From Sphingomonas sp. NBWT7 (lineage in GTDB: Bacteria; Pseudomonadota; Alphaproteobacteria; Sphingomonadales; Sphingomonadaceae), in assembly GCF_014217605.1 (NCBI RefSeq), contig NZ_CP043639.1, positions 2,193,501 through 2,257,500 on the forward strand: a stretch of DNA of 64,000 nt, written 5' to 3'. Under the pieces are notes generated by a model. That model worked only from the letters and a program-made list of their open reading frames with translations. It searched no databases and was not told the origin of the DNA. Both the position numbers and the translations under genes were made by a program. Shown piece by piece: positions 43,906-53,580 of the stretch (position 1 is its first letter; each line of letters starts with the position of its first letter).

Positions 43906-45000
43906 ATGACGATGAACGACGACGACTGGGGGATGTTCGAAGATGCGGCGCTTGGGACCGGCTCGTGGGATACGGCGCTCGGTCACCTCGCGACGGTGAC
44001 CGGGTCCAAGCGGTGCCAGCTCATAGCCTTCGGCAGTGACCAGTGGCTGCCGTTCAACTGGGTAACGAACCTCAGCGACGCCGACATGGCGTTGTTCGAC
44101 AGTATCGACGGGCATAATCCCGCGACCAACTTCCGGCTGCGTGCCGAGCAAGCGACGAACGATCAGATCAGCTTTGAGCGCCATTACGATCATGCCCGCC
44201 TGGCCACCGGCCCGACGGATTATATCGAATGCTGCGAGCAGACGGCGATGCCCTATGGCTGTCAGACGATGCTCGAGAACGATGCACGCGGCGCGCTCGG
44301 GCTCGCGCTGCTGCGCAGTCGCAAGGACGGCCGCACCACCGATGCGCACCGCGAGACCTTTCGCCGCGCGGCACGCCACGTCCGTTCTGCCGCCCGATTG
44401 CAGATCGCGCTCGAGCAGCAGGGCAGCTCGCTGATCCACGGCGCGGTCGAACGCCTGTCCGCCGCGTGCATCGTGTTTGACGGCGCCGGCCTGGTGCGTG
44501 CGATCACGCCCGCGGCCGAGGCGGCGATTGCCTCGTTCGATCACGTGTCGATCGTGGACCGTCGGCTGACCGTGCGCGATCCGCAAAGCGTTGCACAGCT
44601 CGACAGCGCGCGGGCAATCATGAAGGACCCGGCGGCGCAAGCGCAGATAAGCGTGAACCTGCGTGTCGGTGCAGGCGCAGCCGACATCATCCGCGTCGAT
44701 CTCCACCGGCTGAAGCGACGCGACTGGTCGTTCGGATTCGAGCCCGCCTTCATGCTGGTGATCGATGCCGCAAGCCGCGCAGCCTATCAGCGGCAAAAGC
44801 AGCTTGATCGCTTCTCCTTCACCCCCGCCGAGACGGCGATCGCGCAGCTGCTCGCGGAGGGTCGCAACCGAAACGACATTGCACGCCACCGTAGCGTCAC
44901 GGTCGAGACGCTGCGCGGTCAGTTGAAGATCATGTACGCCAAGGCTGGCTGCCGTCGCGAAGCGGAACTCGTTGCCACGCTTCACCGCATCGCGGTTTAA
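43906..45000 (+). CDS. LuxR-type HTH transcriptional regulator
   Basis: About 364 residues. The N-terminal ~290 residues show PAS/GAF-like alternation without catalytic motifs. The C-terminal ~60 residues form a GerE/LuxR HTH: F-T-P-A-E-T-A-I-A-Q-L-L-A-E-G-R-N-R-N-D-I-A, then S-V-T-V-E-T-L-R-G-Q-L-K-I-M-Y-A-K-A-G (in place of the commoner T-V-x-x-H). Several in-frame starts exist; the ATG at 43906 is preferred as upstream residues look random. The inducer is unknown. Confidence 0.85.
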   Translation: MTMNDDDWGMFEDAALGTGSWDTALGHLATVTGSKRCQLIAFGSDQWLPFNWVTNLSDADMALFDSIDGHNPATNFRLRAEQATNDQISFERHYDHARLATGPTDYIECCEQTAMPYGCQTMLENDARGALGLALLRSRKDGRTTDAHRETFRRAARHVRSAARLQIALEQQGSSLIHGAVERLSAACIVFDGAGLVRAITPAAEAAIASFDHVSIVDRRLTVRDPQSVAQLDSARAIMKDPAAQAQISVNLRVGAGAADIIRVDLHRLKRRDWSFGFEPAFMLVIDAASRAAYQRQKQLDRFSFTPAETAIAQLLAEGRNRNDIARHRSVTVETLRGQLKIMYAKAGCRREAELVATLHRIAV

Positions 45001-45235
45001 GCGTCGGGCGATAACGGGTGCGACGCTCGCCTTCGTCACCGCCGCGTCGATAAGGTAGCGTCGCGCCCCTGATCGAGTGCGGCGTCACGGGCGAGTGAGT
45101 GTTGCTGGCGAAAGCCTGCTATTGACCGGCCGCTAACCATTGCGGATTAGCGCGCTCGCACAGGGGAAGCGAGCTCCGGCGCCGCATCATCGCGCCGCGC
45201 GCGGGGCAGCGATCGGACAGGGCGGGCGACGGACG

Positions 45236-46402
45236 ATGAAGATAGCGGTTTTCGGGCTTGGCTATGTCGGCCTGTCGAATGCGGTGCTGCTGGCGCAGCA
45301 TAACGAGGTCGCCGCGGTGGACATCACGCCCGAACGCGTCGAGATGCTCAACGCGCGCCGCTCGCCGATCGTCGATCACGAGCTCGCGGCGTTCCTCGCG
45401 GAGAAGCCGCTCAATCTCACCGCGACGCTCGATCCCGTCGAAGCGCTCGCCGGCGCCGACTATGTCATCGTTGCGACGCCGACCAACTACGACGTCGACA
45501 CCAACAAGTTCGACACCTCGTCGGTCGAGGCGGTGATCGCCACCGCGATCGCACACAACCGGACCGCGACGATCGTCGTCAAGTCGACCATCCCCGTCGG
45601 CTTCGTCGACGACGTGCGCGCGCGGCTCGGCACCGATCAGGTGATCTTCAGCCCCGAGTTCCTGCGCGAGGGCCGCGCGCTGCACGACAACCTCCATCCC
45701 TCGCGCATCATCGTCGGCGAGCGGTCCGAACGCGCGCGCGTCTTTGCCGACCTGCTGCTCGGCGGCGCGGTGAAGAAGGACGTCGAGATCCTGTTCACCG
45801 ACGCGCGCGAGGCCGAGGCGATCAAGCTGTTCGCCAACACCTACCTCGCGATGCGCGTCGCCTTCTTCAACGAACTCGACAGCTACGCGATCGCCGGCGG
45901 CATGGATTCGCGCCAGATCATCGACGGCATCGGCCTCGATCCGCGGATCGGCACGCACTACAACAATCCCAGCTTCGGCTACGGCGGCTACTGCCTGCCC
46001 AAGGACACCAAGCAGCTGCTCGCCAATTATTCCGAGGTGCCGCAGAATTTGATCCGCGCGATCGTCGACGCCAATCGCACGCGCAAGGATTTCCTCGCCG
46101 ATCGCATCATCGCGCTGCACCCGCGCACGGTTGGCGTGTTCCGCCTCGTGATGAAGGCAGGATCGGACAATTTCCGCCAATCGTCGATCCAGGGCATCAT
46201 GAAGCGGATCAAGGCGAAGGGGATCCAGGTGGTGATCTTCGAGCCCGCAATGGCCGACGACGAGTTCTTCGGCTCGCGCGTCATCCGCGACCTCGACGCG
46301 TTCAAGCGCGAAGCCGACGTCATCATCGCCAACCGCAACACCGACGAACTCGCCGACGTCGCCGACAAGGTCTTCACCCGCGACCTCTTCGGGTCGGACT
46401 GA
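45236..46402 (+). CDS. UDP-glucose/nucleotide-sugar 6-dehydrogenase
   Basis: A 388-residue enzyme. The N-terminal NAD site is [10 protein letters not shown] (5-14). S-T-I-P-V-G-F and [13 protein letters not shown] follow, with the catalytic region [10 protein letters not shown] containing the active cysteine. It oxidises UDP-glucose (or a related nucleotide sugar) to the uronate, a precursor for exopolysaccharide or [11 protein letters not shown] in the dimer helix supports the short Ugd class. The ATG at 45236 starts exactly at the Rossmann strand. No other polysaccharide genes flank it. Confidence 0.93.
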   Translation: MKIAVFGLGYVGLSNAVLLAQHNEVAAVDITPERVEMLNARRSPIVDHELAAFLAEKPLNLTATLDPVEALAGADYVIVATPTNYDVDTNKFDTSSVEAVIATAIAHNRTATIVVKSTIPVGFVDDVRARLGTDQVIFSPEFLREGRALHDNLHPSRIIVGERSERARVFADLLLGGAVKKDVEILFTDAREAEAIKLFANTYLAMRVAFFNELDSYAIAGGMDSRQIIDGIGLDPRIGTHYNNPSFGYGGYCLPKDTKQLLANYSEVPQNLIRAIVDANRTRKDFLADRIIALHPRTVGVFRLVMKAGSDNFRQSSIQGIMKRIKAKGIQVVIFEPAMADDEFFGSRVIRDLDAFKREADVIIANRNTDELADVADKVFTRDLFGSD

Positions 46403-46664
46403 ACGAACTGCCGCGCCGAACGACGTGGTAGCGCCGGCACAACTGCCGATGCGGTGAACGAAGCCTGCCGGATCGCATGGCCGCGAACGTCGCGCCTCGT
46501 CGCTTCCGCGAGCGCGATGCGTTGAGGCTGATCGCTCCGGAACGAGCGGTCTCGAGGCCGTTGGCGATTGCCCCGCACCTCCCACAACAAGATCGCCGTT
46601 TGCAACACGGCCAGGGCGCGTTCGACTTGACGGATGTGGCGGGAGCGGAAAGACGGACCGCGTG

Positions 46665-47216
46665 ATGCTGCCCGATATGCTCCTGCCCACCTACACCCAG
46701 ATGCTCGGCACGATGTCGTCGTGGCTCGACAAGGCCAGGGCGCAACGGCCGGACACGGCGGACGCGTTGCTCGCCGCTCGTCTCGCAGCCGACATGTTCC
46801 CGCTTGCCACGCAGGTCCGCTTCGCCTGCCGTCAGGCACAGGAAGGCGTGTTCCGGCTGCAACGCCGCGACTTTCCGCCTGCGCTCGACGCGCTGCTGGA
46901 CGAAGGCCGCAACGGCGCCGAGGCACCGGGCACGATCGCCGATGCGCAGGCGCGGATCGCGGAGACGCTAGCCGTGATCGATACGGCCGCCCGGAAAGGC
47001 ATCGCGATCGATCCGGCAAGCCGTATCGAGCACGCGCTGCCGATCGGCATGGTGCTGGACGTTACGGCACAGGGCTACGCGCGCGACTGGGCGCTGCCGC
47101 AATTCTACTTCCACGTCGTAACGGCCTATGCGATCCTGCGCGCCGAAGGGATCGAACTCGGCAAGGCGGATTACGCCGCGCACATGCTCGGCTATCTTCG
47201 TCCGCCGACAGCCTGA
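46665..47216 (+). CDS. DUF1993 family protein
   Basis: A 183-residue helical protein. The opening L-L-P-T-Y-T-Q-M-L-G-T-M-S-S-W-L-D-K-A and then M-F-P-L-A-T-Q-V-R-F-A-C-R-Q-A (about 45-60) and F-Y-F-H-V-V-T-A-Y-A-I-L-R (about 148-160) are diagnostic of DUF1993, a DinB-like four-helix-bundle fold of unknown function. A GTG is immediately upstream of the ATG; the ATG is taken. It is convergent with the two-component kinase gene. Confidence 0.88.
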   Translation: MLPDMLLPTYTQMLGTMSSWLDKARAQRPDTADALLAARLAADMFPLATQVRFACRQAQEGVFRLQRRDFPPALDALLDEGRNGAEAPGTIADAQARIAETLAVIDTAARKGIAIDPASRIEHALPIGMVLDVTAQGYARDWALPQFYFHVVTAYAILRAEGIELGKADYAAHMLGYLRPPTA

Positions 47217-47372
47217 TCCGATGGGCAAATAGCGGTCGGGCAACATTTCGCGGAACACCATTCCCAGCCGCCCCTATTGGGCGCGCTAAAGCAACTGAGC
47301 AGGAAATAGCGACGCCCCCTCACCAGCGCGGCCCGACGCAGCCGACACGATGATCGATCGTAGCGCGTTCGA

Positions 47373-48776
47373 CTACGCCGGGCGGGCCAACGGCAGCGTC
47401 ACCGTCGCGAGCAGCCCGCCGCCGTCGGCAACACCAAGCGTCAGGGCGCCACCGTAAAGCTCCGCCAGCTCGCGCACGATCGACAGGCCGAATCCATGGC
47501 CATCGGTCCGCTCGTCGAGCCGAACGCCCGGCGCCGTCGCGCGGTCGCGATCGGCCGGCGCTATTCCTGCGCCGTCGTCTGCGACGGCGAGCACGAGCGA
47601 CCGGCCCGCGGTCGATACCGCGATCGTCACTGCCCCGGCGGCGTGGCGGGCGGCATTGTCGATCAGATTGCCGGCGATCTCATCGAAATCCTGTGGATCG
47701 ACGGCAGCGGAAATTCCATCTGCGGCGTCGACGTCCAGCCGGACCCGCCCCCGATGGATGGTCCCGACGGCGGTCACGATGCCCGCCAGCGCCGGCGCGA
47801 TCGCGGTCACCGAACGTCGGTCGACGGCCCCGGCCCGCGCGCGGCCGAGGTGATGGCGCAACGTTGCGTCGATCCGATCGATCTGCGACCGTGCGATCGG
47901 ATCGGCGCCGAAATGCAGGGCCAGCGTCGCTACCGGCGTCTTGAGCGCGTGCGCAAGATTGGCCGCCGCCGCCCGCGCGTTGCCGAGCGCTGCCGCATTG
48001 TCGGCAGCGAGCGCGTTCAATTCGTGCGCGAGGGGCGCGAGTTCGTCGGGCATGTCGTCGGCCACGCGCGTCGTTTCGCCGCGCCTGATCGCCTCCACCG
48101 CGGCGCGCAGCGCGGTCAGCGGACGCAGCCCGATCCGCAGCTGCAGCAATGCCGCGCTGCCGAGCGCCAATCCGAGCACCGCCAGCGACACGGCAAGCGG
48201 CACGAGCGCGGCGCGCACCGGCCGATCGATCTGGTCGCGGGGAACGGCGACGGCGATGCGCACCTCGTCCCGCGCGGTCGCGATGCTGGCGACCAGGCCA
48301 TGCACCTGCATCCCGTCGCGCAGGACGCCATCGAACGGTGTACCGCCGCCATCCGGAAATGGTGAGGCGGCGGGGCCAAGCGGCGGCGGGCGCCCGTTCG
48401 GTGGCGACACGTCGGGTCGCGGCGCATTCGGGGGGCGCGCGTTCGGGGGCGGCAGCGGACGTCGCGGCTGACGGTCGATCGGCACCAGATCGCCGTTGCC
48501 GCCCAGCACTTCGCGCGCCGTCTCGATCCGCCACGGCTCGCCCACCGGTAGCCGCGCCACCAATCGCGACAGTCTTGCCCGGTCGAGCGTTCCGTCGGCG
48601 CGCACCGCGCTTTCCAGCGCGATCAGCCGATCACCCAGCCGCGCGTCGATCCCGCCCGTCACGAAGCGTTCGAGCACGCCGCCGATCACGACCCCCGCTA
48701 CCGCCAGCGCCGCCAGCGTCGCGAGCAGCGACAGCGCGAACATGCGGCCGAACAGCGACCGGGGCAGCAGCCTCAT
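47373..48776 (-). CDS. Sensor histidine kinase with proline-rich periplasmic region
   Basis: A 467-residue kinase. Two membrane helices (about 12-34 and 190-213) flank a periplasmic sensor. That sensor includes an unusual proline-rich stretch (about 104-145, repeats of P-P-N-x-R-P-P). A HAMP region (R-L-R-P-L-T-A-L) leads to the dimerisation box with H276 in N-L-A-H-A-L-K-T-P. The ATPase has N-L-I-D-N-A-A-R-H-A and D-G-H-G-F-G-L-S. The L-A-H-A-L-K-T-P form is typical of PhoQ-like kinases. Its ATG overlaps the regulator stop as ATGA, so the two are co-translated. Confidence 0.92.
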   Translation of the reverse strand: MRLLPRSLFGRMFALSLLATLAALAVAGVVIGGVLERFVTGGIDARLGDRLIALESAVRADGTLDRARLSRLVARLPVGEPWRIETAREVLGGNGDLVPIDRQPRRPLPPPNARPPNAPRPDVSPPNGRPPPLGPAASPFPDGGGTPFDGVLRDGMQVHGLVASIATARDEVRIAVAVPRDQIDRPVRAALVPLAVSLAVLGLALGSAALLQLRIGLRPLTALRAAVEAIRRGETTRVADDMPDELAPLAHELNALAADNAAALGNARAAAANLAHALKTPVATLALHFGADPIARSQIDRIDATLRHHLGRARAGAVDRRSVTAIAPALAGIVTAVGTIHRGRVRLDVDAADGISAAVDPQDFDEIAGNLIDNAARHAAGAVTIAVSTAGRSLVLAVADDGAGIAPADRDRATAPGVRLDERTDGHGFGLSIVRELAELYGGALTLGVADGGGLLATVTLPLARPA

Positions 48777-49441
48777 CGCAGCGCGCTGGCGGTCAGGCGA
48801 TAGCCGCGCCCGCGCACGGTCTCGATCAGCGCCGCGCCGATCTTCTTGCGCAGCCGCCCGACGATTACCTCCAGGCTGTTCGAATCGACGTCGGCATCCC
48901 CTTCGTACACCCGTTCGAGCAGCGTCAGCCGCTCGATCACCACTTCCTTGTGCAGCATCAGCGCGGATAGGACGCGCCATTCCAGCGCGGTCAGCCGCAG
49001 CGGCAGGCCGTCGAGCTCGAACTGGCCGGTCTGGCTCTCGAAGCCGAGCGGGCCGCAGTCGATCCGCGTCGCGGCATGGCCGGCGGCGCGGCGCACCAGC
49101 GCGCGCAGCCGCATCACGAGCTCCTCGATGCGGAACGGCTTTACCAGATAATCATCCGCCCCCGCCTTGAAGCCTGCCACTTTGTCCGACCACGCCTCGC
49201 GCGCGGTGAGCACGAGCACCGGCGCCGTCCGCCTCGCCGCGCGCCATTCCCGCAATACCGAATTGCCGTCCTGCCCCGGCAGCCCGAGATCGAGCACCGC
49301 GGCGTCATACGCCTCGGTCGCGCCGGCGTGCGCGCCGTCGATGCCGTTGGCAAACAGGTCGACCGCGCACTGCTCGGCGCGTAGCGCGCGCGCGATCGTC
49401 GGGCCCAAATCGGGGTCGTCCTCGACCAGCAGGATGCGCAT
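48773..49441 (-). CDS. OmpR/PhoP family response regulator
   Basis: A 222-residue regulator: receiver domain (1-118) with acidic pair E7-D8-D9, phospho-accepting D51 in A-V-L-D-L-G-L-P-G and K101 in V-K-P-F, plus a winged-helix DNA-binding domain (about 125-222) with L-T-A-L-E-W-R-V-L-S-A-L-M and V-I-V-G-R-L-R-K-K-I-G...V-R-G-R-G-Y-R-L. It is upstream of its cognate kinase. The target is probably the divergent gene at 49550, whose shared promoter holds direct and inverted repeats. Confidence 0.94.
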   Translation of the reverse strand: MRILLVEDDPDLGPTIARALRAEQCAVDLFANGIDGAHAGATEAYDAAVLDLGLPGQDGNSVLREWRAARRTAPVLVLTAREAWSDKVAGFKAGADDYLVKPFRIEELVMRLRALVRRAAGHAATRIDCGPLGFESQTGQFELDGLPLRLTALEWRVLSALMLHKEVVIERLTLLERVYEGDADVDSNSLEVIVGRLRKKIGAALIETVRGRGYRLTASALR

Positions 49442-49464
49442 TCGGTCAGCTACCTTTCGCAGCG

Positions 49465-49491
49465 TAAACCGAAAATGAACCGCAAGGTTCA
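49465..49491. promoter_or_regulatory. Response-regulator site candidate in divergent promoter
   Basis: taaacc (49465-49470) and tgaacc (49476-49481) are direct repeats with 11-bp spacing, the phasing that OmpR/PhoB-type dimers prefer. The second also forms a perfect palindrome with ggttca (tgaacc-gcaa-ggttca, 49476-49491). The site lies 24-50 bp upstream of the regulator start and 59-85 bp upstream of the divergent exported protein, so it could control both. Confidence 0.5.
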
Positions 49492-49549
49492 GCGGGCCGG
49501 CGGCAGCGGTGGCCTACACCGGATCCATCGACAAGCAAGGAACGGATCG

Positions 49550-50203
49550 ATGATCAGAGACGGCAAGTGGAAAAGCAGCCGCGGCAAGACCGCGATCGGG
49601 GCAGCGCTGCTGCTGATAGTGGGCGCGGCAGGCGGTGCCGGCGCGGTGCAGGCGGCACGTCCGACGGTCGAGATGGCGCCGACCGTGCGCACGCCGATCG
49701 CTCGGCTCGCGGCGACAAGCGGCATCGTCACGGTCAAGGGGCGGGTCGCGGAAGTCTACGGCGATCGCTTCGTGGTTCAGGATGGATCGGGCCGCGCGAT
49801 GGTCGCCGCCGGCCGCGACGCGCAGGGTTCGGTAAAGGCCGGTCAGGCGATCACCGTCCAGGGCCGGTTCGACGAGGGACAGCTCCGGGCGAGCTATCTG
49901 GTAGATCCCGATGGCGGTGTCGCCGCAGTCGGCCCGGCGGGGCCGCGCCCCGGCCGTCCAGGCGGCCCCGGACCACACGAAGTCGGCCCACGCACGCCGG
50001 GCCACGACGGGCCGCCGCCGCCGCCGCCGGGCGGGCTTGTGCCCCCGCCGCCGGGTGCCGACGCCCCCCCGCCGCCGCCGCCTGGTTGCGCGCCAGCGCC
50101 GGATGCACCGCGCGGTCCCGGCGCGGTTCCGCCGCCCCGCCCCGGCGATGCGCCGGCACCGGGTGCTGGCGTAGCCCCGCCGCCGCCGCCGCTCGATCGC
50201 TAG
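49550..50203 (+). CDS. Exported OB-fold-like protein with proline-rich C-terminal tail
   Basis: About 217 residues. An N-terminal hydrophobic stretch (A-I-G-A-A-L-L-L-I-V-G-A-A) acts as signal or anchor. The central domain (about 58-125) has beta-strands V-T-V-K-G-R-V-A-E-V-Y-G-D-R-F-V-V-Q-D-G and A-I-T-V-Q-G-R-F, an OB-fold/BOF-like arrangement. The C-terminal ~85 residues are low-complexity Pro/Gly (P-P-P-P-P-P-G runs). An aagga site lies 7 bases before the ATG at 49550. It is divergent from the two-component system whose sensor is also proline-rich, suggesting a common envelope signal. Function unknown. Confidence 0.7.
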   Translation: MIRDGKWKSSRGKTAIGAALLLIVGAAGGAGAVQAARPTVEMAPTVRTPIARLAATSGIVTVKGRVAEVYGDRFVVQDGSGRAMVAAGRDAQGSVKAGQAITVQGRFDEGQLRASYLVDPDGGVAAVGPAGPRPGRPGGPGPHEVGPRTPGHDGPPPPPPGGLVPPPPGADAPPPPPPGCAPAPDAPRGPGAVPPPRPGDAPAPGAGVAPPPPPLDR

Positions 50204-50232
50204 ACGCGGCTGACGCAACCTGCCTTTGCAAC

Positions 50233-50260
50233 GGCCGCGGGCACATCGCTGTCCGCGGCC
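50233..50260 (+). terminator. Stem-loop after proline-rich exported protein
   Basis: ggccgcgg (50233-50240) pairs with ccgcggcc (50253-50260) across a 12-base loop and is followed by ttgctt. It begins 30 bases after the stop. A modest T content suggests an intrinsic or Rho-assisted terminator. Confidence 0.6.
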
Positions 50261-50348
50261 TTGCTTGGTGCGTGAAACACCGGGGGATCAGCCCAGGCCT
50301 AACAGCCGGTTTGATCGTCCCCTTCCGCGTCGCAAAAACGTCCGCGGG

Positions 50349-51134
50349 TCACTCGAAACTCCCCACCAGGCCTACCTGCTTCGCCATCTCCACGCCGAAC
50401 AATCGCGCATAGTCGCGTTCGGGCTGGCCGTACGTATTACCGGCGAGCGCCATCAATCCGGCGCGATCGACAACCAAGACCTTTCCACGGATCGATCGGA
50501 TCGCGCGCTCTTCCTCAAGCCGGTGAAGCGCATCGGTAACGCTGCTGCGCCGCACGCCGAGCATCAGCCGGAACTCCTCGTGCGTCATGCAGATTTCATC
50601 CTCACGCACGCGATCGTGATACAGCAGGATCCACCGCGCCATGCGACAGGCGACCGAATGCGCCAGCGACGAGACGATCGTACGCCCCATCTGCCGCATG
50701 AAGACGTGGACGAACCGCAGCAGGGAAAGATGCAGCGTCGGGCTACGATCGATCGCCGCGCGCATTGCGTCGGCGGAGATGCGCAGCGCCCTACCCTCCT
50801 CCGCGCGAATCCTGACGTCATACGGCGATCGATCGTCGCCCAACAGGATCGGCCATCCGATAAATCCTTCGGCACCCACCAATCCGACGGCATAACGCCG
50901 GTCGTCGTCGAGTGAATCGAGCACGCCGGCGATGCCCTGCTCCAGGAAATACACCCCGTCGATCGCAGCCCCTGCCAGCGCGACGGCGTCGCCCACCGCA
51001 AACGATACCGGTTCGAGATGCGGTTCCAGCAACGCCAGGTCCTGCGCCGTCAAAGTGGCCAAGAGGCGGTTGCGCCATGGCCTGCTACCGACATTCGCCG
51101 CCCCAACCGTTGCATCCCCGACGACTGACGACAT
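50349..51134 (-). CDS. Crp/Fnr family transcriptional regulator
   Basis: A 261-residue regulator with a cyclic-nucleotide-binding-like beta-roll (about 20-140; F-A-V-G-D-A-V-x-L-A-G, Y-F-L-E-Q-G-I-A-G-V) and a C-terminal winged HTH (about 165-240; T-H-E-E-F-R-L-M-L-G-V-R-R-S-S-V-T-D-A-L-H-R-L-E-E). No N-terminal cysteine cluster for an iron-sulfur cofactor is present, so it is not an O2-sensing FNR. Effector unknown; this subtype is common in alphaproteobacteria and often concerns stress. It is divergent from the PAS hybrid kinase. Confidence 0.88.
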   Translation of the reverse strand: MSSVVGDATVGAANVGSRPWRNRLLATLTAQDLALLEPHLEPVSFAVGDAVALAGAAIDGVYFLEQGIAGVLDSLDDDRRYAVGLVGAEGFIGWPILLGDDRSPYDVRIRAEEGRALRISADAMRAAIDRSPTLHLSLLRFVHVFMRQMGRTIVSSLAHSVACRMARWILLYHDRVREDEICMTHEEFRLMLGVRRSSVTDALHRLEEERAIRSIRGKVLVVDRAGLMALAGNTYGQPERDYARLFGVEMAKQVGLVGSFE

Positions 51135-51410
51135 CCGTGGCTCCTCGCATGCCGTTCAGGTATCGAACGACTCGCTATTCGCAACGTCGCCAGCTTGCCG
51201 TTTGTTCAGCGAGGTCGGACGTAACGAACGGCCGCCACCGATTATATGATTGGCTGCTCGACGATCCTTATAGCTGCCCGATGGGCAGGTGATCGGATGC
51301 GAAAGCGTCGCAGTGCGCATCGAACAATCACCATTGGGCGGGGTTCGCGATGGGTCCGAACGCGATCCCGATCGTTACCCTGCGCTCATCGCATAAATTA
51401 CCGGCAGCCA

Positions 51411-53489
51411 ATGATTTCCGACCTCTACCGCGATCCCGCCACCCTGCCCGAGGGGCTTCGGTTCCTCGCGGGCGGTGGCGAGGCGACCCGCCTCATCCTT
51501 GCGCGCGACTGGTCCAGCCATTCGCTCGGCCCGCCCGAAAATTGGCCCGATACCCTGAAGTCCAATCTCAGCACCGTGCTCAATTCGCCGGAATCGATGA
51601 TTCTCGCGTGGGGCCATCAGCAGCTGACCTTTTTCTTCAACGAGACCTATTTTCCGCTGCTCGGCCCACGGCTGTCCTGGGCGATGGGATCGCCGTTCGA
51701 GGCTGTTTGGGCCGATGCCTGGGCGCAGGCGAAGCCGATCATCGACGACGCGTTCGCCGGGCATAGCCAGCGCTTCACCGATCTTCCGTGGAAACTCGCT
51801 ACCGATCGCGGTGCGGCGGACACCTGGTTCACCTTTTCCTATTCGCGTATTCTTGATTCGCGCGGCGCGGTCGCCGGCCTGTTCATCTTCACCAACGAGA
51901 CGACGGGCCGCGTTCTTGCCGATGCGGCCCTTGCACGCAGCCAGGAAGAGCTACGGGCGGCCAATCGGCTCCTTGAGCAGCGTGTCGAGCAACGGACGGT
52001 TGAGCGCGACCGGGTGTGGCAGCTGACCAACGATTTGATGGCGACAGCGCGGCTCGACGGCTTCCTCATCCAGGTCAATCCGGCATGGGAGTGTTTGCTT
52101 GGCTGGAGCGAAGAGGAACTGTTGACCCGGCCCTTTATCGATATCGTCGCCGCAGAGGATCACGCCGCAATCGCGGACGTGGTCGCGAGGCTTTCCGCCG
52201 GCGAGCTGGTGACGGGCTTCGTCGATCGCGTGCTGGCGAAGGACGGCACCACGCGAACGATCATGTGGACGGCGGTTCCCGAAGCCGGATCGAACCTGTT
52301 CTACATCATCGGCCGTGACCTGACCGAGCAGCACGCCGTCGAGGAAGCGCTGCGGCAAGCGCAAAAGATGCAGGCGGTGGGGCAGCTGACCGGCGGGCTG
52401 GCGCACGATTTCAACAACCTCCTGACCGGGATCATGGGTAATCTGGAACTGCTGCAGCATCGTATCGCCGGCGGGCGGCTGGAGGATCTCGATCGCTTCG
52501 TCCTCGCCGCGCAGGGTGCCGGTCGCCGCGCCGCGGCGCTGACGCAGCGCCTGCTGGCCTTCTCGCGCCGCCAGACGCTCGATCCCCGGCCGGCGGACAT
52601 CAACCGCCTGATCGCCGGCATGGAGGATCTCATCCGTCGTTCGATCGGCCCGGCCAACGCGCTCGAGGTGGTCGGCGCCGGCGGGCTATGGACCGCCAAC
52701 GTCGATGCAGGGCAGCTCGAGAATGCGATCTTGAACCTGTGCATCAACGCGCGCGACGCGATGCCCGACGGCGGGCGCATCACGATCGAAACGGCGAACC
52801 GCTGGCTCGACGAACGAACCGCCCACGCGCGCGAACTTGCCCCCGGACAATATCTCTCGATCTGCGTCACGGACACGGGAATGGGCATGGATGTCGAGAC
52901 GGCGCGTCGTGCGTTCGAGCCGTTCTTCACCACCAAGCCGCTGGGCCAGGGCACCGGGCTCGGCCTGTCGATGATTTACGGTTTCGCGCGTCAATCAGGC
53001 GGGCAAGCGCGCATCTATTCCGAACCCGGCATGGGCACCACCGTGTGTGTCTACCTTCCCCGCCACCTCGGTACGCCGATCGAGGAGACGGCGCAGCACG
53101 GCGTCGCGACGATGGGCGGCGGCAGCGGCACCGTACTCGTCATCGATGACGAGGCGACGATCCGCCACCTGATCGCCGAAGTGCTCGACGAGGCGGGGTA
53201 CACCATCATCAACGCGGCAGACGGTGTCGCTGGACTGAAGGTGCTCCAGTCGGGCGGCCACATCGATCTGCTCATCACCGACGTCGGCCTGCCCGGTGGC
53301 ATGAACGGCCGTCAGGTCGCCGATGCGGCGCGCGAGCTCCAGCCCGGACTGAAGGTGCTGTTCATCACCGGCTATGCCGAGAATGCCGCCGTCGGCAACG
53401 GCCACCTCGAACACGGCATGGCATTGCTCACCAAGCCGTTCTCGATCGATGCGCTGGTCGGCAAGATCGACGACATGATGCGACACTGA
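51411..53489 (+). CDS. PAS-containing hybrid sensor histidine kinase (soluble)
   Basis: About 692 residues without membrane helices. An N-terminal PAS-like region (about 50-175; P-P-E-N-W-P-D-T-L-K-S, typical of a PAS/PAC family that precedes kinases), a second PAS (about 215-330; F-L-I-Q-V-N-P-A-W-E), then a HisKA box G-G-L-A-H-D-F-N-N-L-L, ATPase motifs N-A-R-D-A-M-P-D-G and G-T-G-L-G-L-S-M, and a receiver domain with phospho-Asp in D-L-L-I-T-D-V-G-L-P. The start is the ATG at 51411; the earlier open frame is not family-like. Cytosolic sensing of light, redox or a ligand is possible; no Cys of a LOV motif is obvious. Confidence 0.9.
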   Translation: MISDLYRDPATLPEGLRFLAGGGEATRLILARDWSSHSLGPPENWPDTLKSNLSTVLNSPESMILAWGHQQLTFFFNETYFPLLGPRLSWAMGSPFEAVWADAWAQAKPIIDDAFAGHSQRFTDLPWKLATDRGAADTWFTFSYSRILDSRGAVAGLFIFTNETTGRVLADAALARSQEELRAANRLLEQRVEQRTVERDRVWQLTNDLMATARLDGFLIQVNPAWECLLGWSEEELLTRPFIDIVAAEDHAAIADVVARLSAGELVTGFVDRVLAKDGTTRTIMWTAVPEAGSNLFYIIGRDLTEQHAVEEALRQAQKMQAVGQLTGGLAHDFNNLLTGIMGNLELLQHRIAGGRLEDLDRFVLAAQGAGRRAAALTQRLLAFSRRQTLDPRPADINRLIAGMEDLIRRSIGPANALEVVGAGGLWTANVDAGQLENAILNLCINARDAMPDGGRITIETANRWLDERTAHARELAPGQYLSICVTDTGMGMDVETARRAFEPFFTTKPLGQGTGLGLSMIYGFARQSGGQARIYSEPGMGTTVCVYLPRHLGTPIEETAQHGVATMGGGSGTVLVIDDEATIRHLIAEVLDEAGYTIINAADGVAGLKVLQSGGHIDLLITDVGLPGGMNGRQVADAARELQPGLKVLFITGYAENAAVGNGHLEHGMALLTKPFSIDALVGKIDDMMRH

Positions 53490-53526
53490 ACCATCCCCGC
53501 GACGATCGCCGGAACCCCGCCGCGAT

Positions 53527-53564
53527 TCGACGCTCGAGATGCTTCGCGATCTACCGAGCGTCGA
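53527..53564. terminator. Inverted repeat between convergent genes
   Basis: tcgacgctcg (53527-53536) and cgagcgtcga (53555-53564) are perfect 10-bp arms with an 18-base spacer, in the 91-bp gap between the convergent hybrid kinase and small protein genes. It probably serves as a shared terminator, although no T-tract follows. Confidence 0.55.
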
Positions 53565-53580
53565 CTGATCGCACCCCGTT

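Noticed and set aside
46403..46664. Small frames between the dehydrogenase and DUF1993 genes
   Set aside because: Arg-rich, no ribosome sites on either strand; left as intergenic.
45119..46690. 523-codon frame antisense to the nucleotide-sugar dehydrogenase
   Set aside because: Composition is a reverse-complement shadow of a well-supported enzyme; no family features.
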